From NCBI GenBank assembly GCA_963818685.1, contig CAWFTJ010000002.1, positions 124,001 to 188,000 of the forward strand: a stretch of 64,000 bases of DNA, read 5' to 3'. The stretch comes from CAJCJE01 sp963818685 (GTDB taxonomy: Bacteria; Actinomycetota; Actinomycetes; Mycobacteriales; Pseudonocardiaceae). The notes under the pieces are model-generated. The model saw only the letters and a program-made list of their open reading frames with translations, made no database searches and was not told where the DNA came from. Below, piece after piece: positions 61,147 to 64,000 of the stretch (position 1 is its first letter; each line of letters opens with the position of its first letter). Both the position numbers and the translations under genes were made by a program.

Positions 61147-63543
61147 ATGAGCGCTCTGTTCGAACTGCATCCTGACGTTCCGTCCGCCCGGCGGGCCGCC
61201 CCGGCCACCCGGCTGCTCGACGATCTCAACCCGCAGCAGCGACAGGCCGTGGAACACGCCGGATCGCCGCTGCTGGTGGTCGCGGGCGCCGGCTCGGGCA
61301 AGACCAGGGTCCTCACCCGTCGGATCGCCTACCTGCTCGCCGAGCGCGACGTGCACCCCGGCCAGATCATGGCGATCACCTTCACCAACAAGGCAGCTGC
61401 CGAGATGAAGGAACGCGTCGCCGACCTGGTCGGCCCGCGCGCGAAGGCGATGTGGGTCTCCACGTTCCACTCGATGTGCGTGCGCATCCTCCGGCGCGAG
61501 GCCAAGGCGCTGGACATGACCTCCAGCTTCTCCATCTACGACTCCGACGACACCCGTCGGCTGATCACCCTGGTCGCCCGAGACCTGGATCTGGACCCCA
61601 AGCGCTATCCAGCTCGCACCCTCGCCGTGCAGGTCTCCAACCTGAAGAACGAGCTGACCACCCCGGAGGATGCCGCCGCGGCCGCGGGCAACGACCTGGA
61701 GCGCAGGGTCGCCGAGGTCTACGCCAGCTACCAGGTTCGGCTCCAGCAGGCCAACGCCCTGGACTTCGACGACCTGATCATGCGCACCGTCGGGCTGATG
61801 CAGAACTTCCCTGAGGTCGCCGAGCACTACCGGCGCCGCTTCCGGCACGTGCTCGTCGACGAGTACCAGGACACCAACCACGCCCAGTACATGCTCATCC
61901 GCGAGTTGGTCGGCGTCGGCGAGAACGACATCGAACCAGGCGAACTGTGTGTCGTCGGCGACGCCGACCAGTCCATCTACGCCTTCCGCGGCGCGACCAT
62001 CCGCAACATCGTCGAGTTCGAGCGGGACTATCCGCAGGCCCGCACGATCATGCTTGAGCAGAACTACCGCTCGACCCAGACCATCCTGTCCGCGGCGAAC
62101 GCGGTCATCTCGCGCAACGCCGGCAGGCGCGACAAGCGGCTGTGGACCGAGTCCGGCGACGGCGACAAGATCGTCGGCTATGTCGGCGACAACGAGCACG
62201 ACGAGGCCGCGTTCGTGGCCGCCGAGATCGACCGGCTTGTCGATGGCGGCGACGCGAACAACGCCGACATCGCGGTGTTCTACCGGACCAACAACCAGTC
62301 CCGGGTTTTCGAGGAGATCTTCATTCGCCTCGGCCTGCCCTACAAGGTCGTCGGCGGCGTCCGGTTCTACGAACGGCGGGAAGTCCGTGACACCCTCGCC
62401 TACCTGCGGGTGATCGCCAACCCGGCGGACACGGTGAGCCTGCGGCGGATCCTCAACGTGCCCAAGCGCGGCATCGGCGACCGGGCCGAGGCCGTGGTGT
62501 CCACCTATGCCGAGCGCGAACGCATCCCGTTCATCGACGCGCTGCGCCTGGCCGCCGACGGCAGGGTCGAACTGCTCAACCCACGCTCCCGCAACGCCAT
62601 CAGCGGCTTCATCGAGCTGCTCGACGGCCTGATCGAGTACGCGGCGTCCGGCGTCGAGGTCGGCGACATCGCCGAGACCGTGCTGGAACGGACCGGCTAC
62701 CGGGGCGAACTGGAGGCCAGCGACGACCCGCAGGACGCGACCAGGGTGGAGAACCTGACCGAACTCGTCACCGTGGCAAGGGAGTTCACCGAGGGCCTCG
62801 CGGTCGCGCCCGCGCTGGGCACCGACGCCCAGCCGATCGTGGAACCCGCCGACCCGCCGGACATCGACGGACCGGCGGAGGGCAGCCTCGAAGCGTTCCT
62901 GGAGCGGGTCTCCCTGGTCGCCGACTCCGACTCGGTGCCGGACTCCGACGATGGCGTGGTCACCCTGATGACCCTGCACACCGCGAAGGGCCTTGAGTTC
63001 CCCGTGGTGTTCTGCACCGGCTGGGAGGACGGCATCTTCCCGCACATGCGCGCCCTCGGTGACCCGACCGAGCTCGCCGAGGAGCGGCGGCTCGCCTACG
63101 TCGGCATCACCAGGGCGAGGGAGCGGCTGTACCTGTCCAGGGCACTGGTGCGCTCGGCGTGGGGCCAGCCCATGACCAACCCGGCATCGCGGTTCCTCGA
63201 CGAGATTCCCGCCGACCTGATCGACTGGCGCCGGGTCGAACCGCGCAGGTCCGCGCCGAGCGCCCCGACCAGTTGGCGCCGCGGCTCTTCGGTGATCGGT
63301 TCAGACTCGGCTCAGGCCGGCCTCGCCGCGCGCGGCATGCGCACCACGAACTTCAAGGGCTGGCAGGACACTCCGGCCATGCGGCTCGATGTCGGCGACC
63401 GGGTCAGCCACGACAAGTACGGTCTCGGCACGGTCGTCGCGACCGACGGCGCCGGCCCGCGTGCCACCGCGACCATCGACTTCGGCACGTCCGGAACGGT
63501 GCGGCTGATGCTGATCGGCAGCGTCCCGATGACCAAACTCTGA
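61147..63543 (+). CDS. uvrD1: ATP-dependent DNA helicase UvrD1/PcrA
   Basis: 798 residues of superfamily 1A helicase: motif I VAGAGSGKTRVLTRRI, Ia FTNKAAAEMKERV, II VDEYQDTNHAQY, III VVGDADQSIYAFRGA, IV ILEQNYRSTQTIL-like, V LMTLHTAKGLEFPVVF and VI YVGITRARERLYL. A C-terminal Tudor-like end (VGDRVSHDKYGLGTVV) binds RNA polymerase in relatives. It acts in nucleotide excision repair and removal of stalled complexes. Start ATG 61147. Confidence 0.96.
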   Translation: MSALFELHPDVPSARRAAPATRLLDDLNPQQRQAVEHAGSPLLVVAGAGSGKTRVLTRRIAYLLAERDVHPGQIMAITFTNKAAAEMKERVADLVGPRAKAMWVSTFHSMCVRILRREAKALDMTSSFSIYDSDDTRRLITLVARDLDLDPKRYPARTLAVQVSNLKNELTTPEDAAAAAGNDLERRVAEVYASYQVRLQQANALDFDDLIMRTVGLMQNFPEVAEHYRRRFRHVLVDEYQDTNHAQYMLIRELVGVGENDIEPGELCVVGDADQSIYAFRGATIRNIVEFERDYPQARTIMLEQNYRSTQTILSAANAVISRNAGRRDKRLWTESGDGDKIVGYVGDNEHDEAAFVAAEIDRLVDGGDANNADIAVFYRTNNQSRVFEEIFIRLGLPYKVVGGVRFYERREVRDTLAYLRVIANPADTVSLRRILNVPKRGIGDRAEAVVSTYAERERIPFIDALRLAADGRVELLNPRSRNAISGFIELLDGLIEYAASGVEVGDIAETVLERTGYRGELEASDDPQDATRVENLTELVTVAREFTEGLAVAPALGTDAQPIVEPADPPDIDGPAEGSLEAFLERVSLVADSDSVPDSDDGVVTLMTLHTAKGLEFPVVFCTGWEDGIFPHMRALGDPTELAEERRLAYVGITRARERLYLSRALVRSAWGQPMTNPASRFLDEIPADLIDWRRVEPRRSAPSAPTSWRRGSSVIGSDSAQAGLAARGMRTTNFKGWQDTPAMRLDVGDRVSHDKYGLGTVVATDGAGPRATATIDFGTSGTVRLMLIGSVPMTKL

Positions 63544-63557
63544 CCCCGGAACCATTC

Positions 63558-63588
63558 AAGGGGTCCGGTCCGCGACCGGGCCCCTTTT
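63558..63588 (+). terminator. Terminator after uvrD1
   Basis: GGGGTCCGGTC pairs with GACCGGGCCCC over loop CGC, followed by TTTT. It lies 14 bp after the stop. Confidence 0.9.
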
Positions 63589-63660
63589 CGTTGCCATGCA
63601 ACAGATTTCTGCGAAGCTCATCCGATCGAGTGATCGATTTCGCCTCCGCGATGCGGTTAA

Positions 63661-63688
63661 CTTGACTCGAACACCAGTTCGAATCAAG
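63661..63688. promoter_or_regulatory. Inverted repeat upstream of the last gene
   Basis: CTTGACTCGAA and TTCGAATCAAG (10 of 11 paired) flank 6 bp, about 46 bp before the ATG at 63734. TGTCGAGCACCGA is repeated in tandem just after. It is a likely promoter or operator region. Confidence 0.45.
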
Positions 63689-63733
63689 ATCTCCGTGTCG
63701 AGCACCGATGTCGAGCACCGAAGGAGAGAAGTC

Positions 63734-64000
63734 ATGTCCATGCCCAACCCTCGCGTGACCATCCGCAGACTGTCCGCCCTACGGGTGGCAGCCGCGCCCG
63801 CACCGTCCACAAGAAACGATCCACCCCGCGCTCACCGCTCCCACGCGGCCAGCGGCACGTCGATATGGTCCAGCGGCACGTCGATATGGCTCAGCCCAGC
63901 CAACCTCAGCCCAGCCAACCTCGGTCCACCCGAGCGCGCCTGCGCTGCCGCCGGCTCAGCCGGCTTCGCTGCCGAGCGAGATCCCACGCGTGCTCAGCCA
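63734..64000 (+). CDS. Hypothetical protein with tandem duplications (3' cut by window)
   Basis: The frame opens at ATG 63734, with GAAGGAGAG upstream, and stays open to the window end (89 codons). The N-terminus is basic (NPRVTIRRLSALRVAAAP). Two in-frame tandem duplications follow: a 7-residue unit (SSGTSIW) and a 5-residue unit (LSPAN). No family is recognised. Both units are multiples of three bases, which supports a coding role. Confidence 0.5.
   Translation, partial: MSMPNPRVTIRRLSALRVAAAPAPSTRNDPPRAHRSHAASGTSIWSSGTSIWLSPANLSPANLGPPERACAAAGSAGFAAERDPTRAQP
63849..63919 (+). repeat. Two adjacent tandem duplications
   Basis: CCAGCGGCACGTCGATATGG occurs at 63849 and 63870 (period 21 bp). 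CTCAGCCCAGCCAAC follows at 63890 and 63905 (period 15 bp). Copies are identical, so the duplications are recent. Confidence 0.9.

Noticed and set aside
61012..63045. A 677-residue minus-strand open frame
   Set aside because: It lies fully opposite uvrD1, which has every helicase motif; it is a G+C-driven shadow frame.

Overview
The window is high-G+C actinobacterial chromosome. Gene content and order point to the Pseudonocardiaceae or a close relative. The order glmS - nnrE/D - alr - tsaE - tsaB - rimI - tsaD ... groES - groEL1 - whiB3/whiD - bldM - sigD - rsdA - guaB - guaB3 - choD-like ... guaA, then chorismate mutase next to uvrD1/pcrA, matches the backbone known from Mycobacterium and Streptomyces. 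GTG starts and 1-4 bp gene overlaps are common. These identifications rest on motifs and synteny; no database search was run.

Layout. 1-9358: cell-wall sugar and D-alanine synthesis, metabolite repair, and the TsaB/TsaD/TsaE set for tRNA t6A, with an inserted MerR-thioredoxin pair on the minus strand. 9391-14033: accessory genes (DUF1445 protein, MFS transporter, GntR regulator, DUF574 methyltransferase, small proteins). 14135-26708: a 12.6-kb integrated actinomycete integrative and conjugative element (AICE) of the pSAM2 type, with a fused Xis-Int recombinase, RepSA, an FtsK-like transfer ATPase, a run of small genes, Pra and a KorSA-like repressor. Its cargo is an unusual reverse transcriptase (RT) operon of clearly lower G+C. 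26680-28825: CIRCE-controlled groES-groEL1. 28978-35484: developmental and stress regulators (WhiB3/WhiD, a MerR/B12-like protein, BldM, SigD, RsdA). 35608-46910: purine genes guaB, guaB3 and guaA interleaved with oxidoreductases. 46912-54246: regulators, a PspC/LiaF-like protein with a PspC-type sensor kinase and response regulator, an EamA exporter and a LysR regulator. 54253-60469: two receptor-type Ser/Thr kinases and three membrane proteins. 60534-63543: chorismate mutase behind a Tyr/Phe attenuator, then UvrD1/PcrA. An open frame with tandem duplications runs off the end.

Main discoveries. (1) The AICE sits inside the CIRCE operator of groESL. A 20-bp direct repeat marks attL and attR. 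Joining the outer flanks rebuilds a perfectly symmetric CIRCE, and the element end supplies a replacement operator half-site and -35 box at the same 18-bp spacing. (2) The element carries a two-gene RT operon: an RT with YADD and a long helical C-terminus, preceded by a small overlapping gene with a GTGGMSV-type motif. It is a candidate defence or retron-like system. (3) At least five hairpins showing six consecutive G in the loop (C on the other strand) lie upstream of the gene at 31297; they resemble, or would pair with, actinobacterial 6C-type RNA. (4) A leader peptide with the codons Tyr-Glu-Phe-Phe-Tyr and a terminator precede chorismate mutase. (5) A roughly 150-bp intergenic element with DnaA-box-like repeats, a promoter and a hairpin occurs twice, before guaB3 and after the response regulator gene.

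The AICE probably moves and is controlled as a unit. KorSA-like repression at CTAG-rich operators would limit Pra, which activates the leftward operon (small genes, transfer ATPase, RepSA, Xis-Int). The RT cargo is transcribed separately near the right end. Because the right end is now the groES promoter, the element and the host heat-shock operon are physically coupled.
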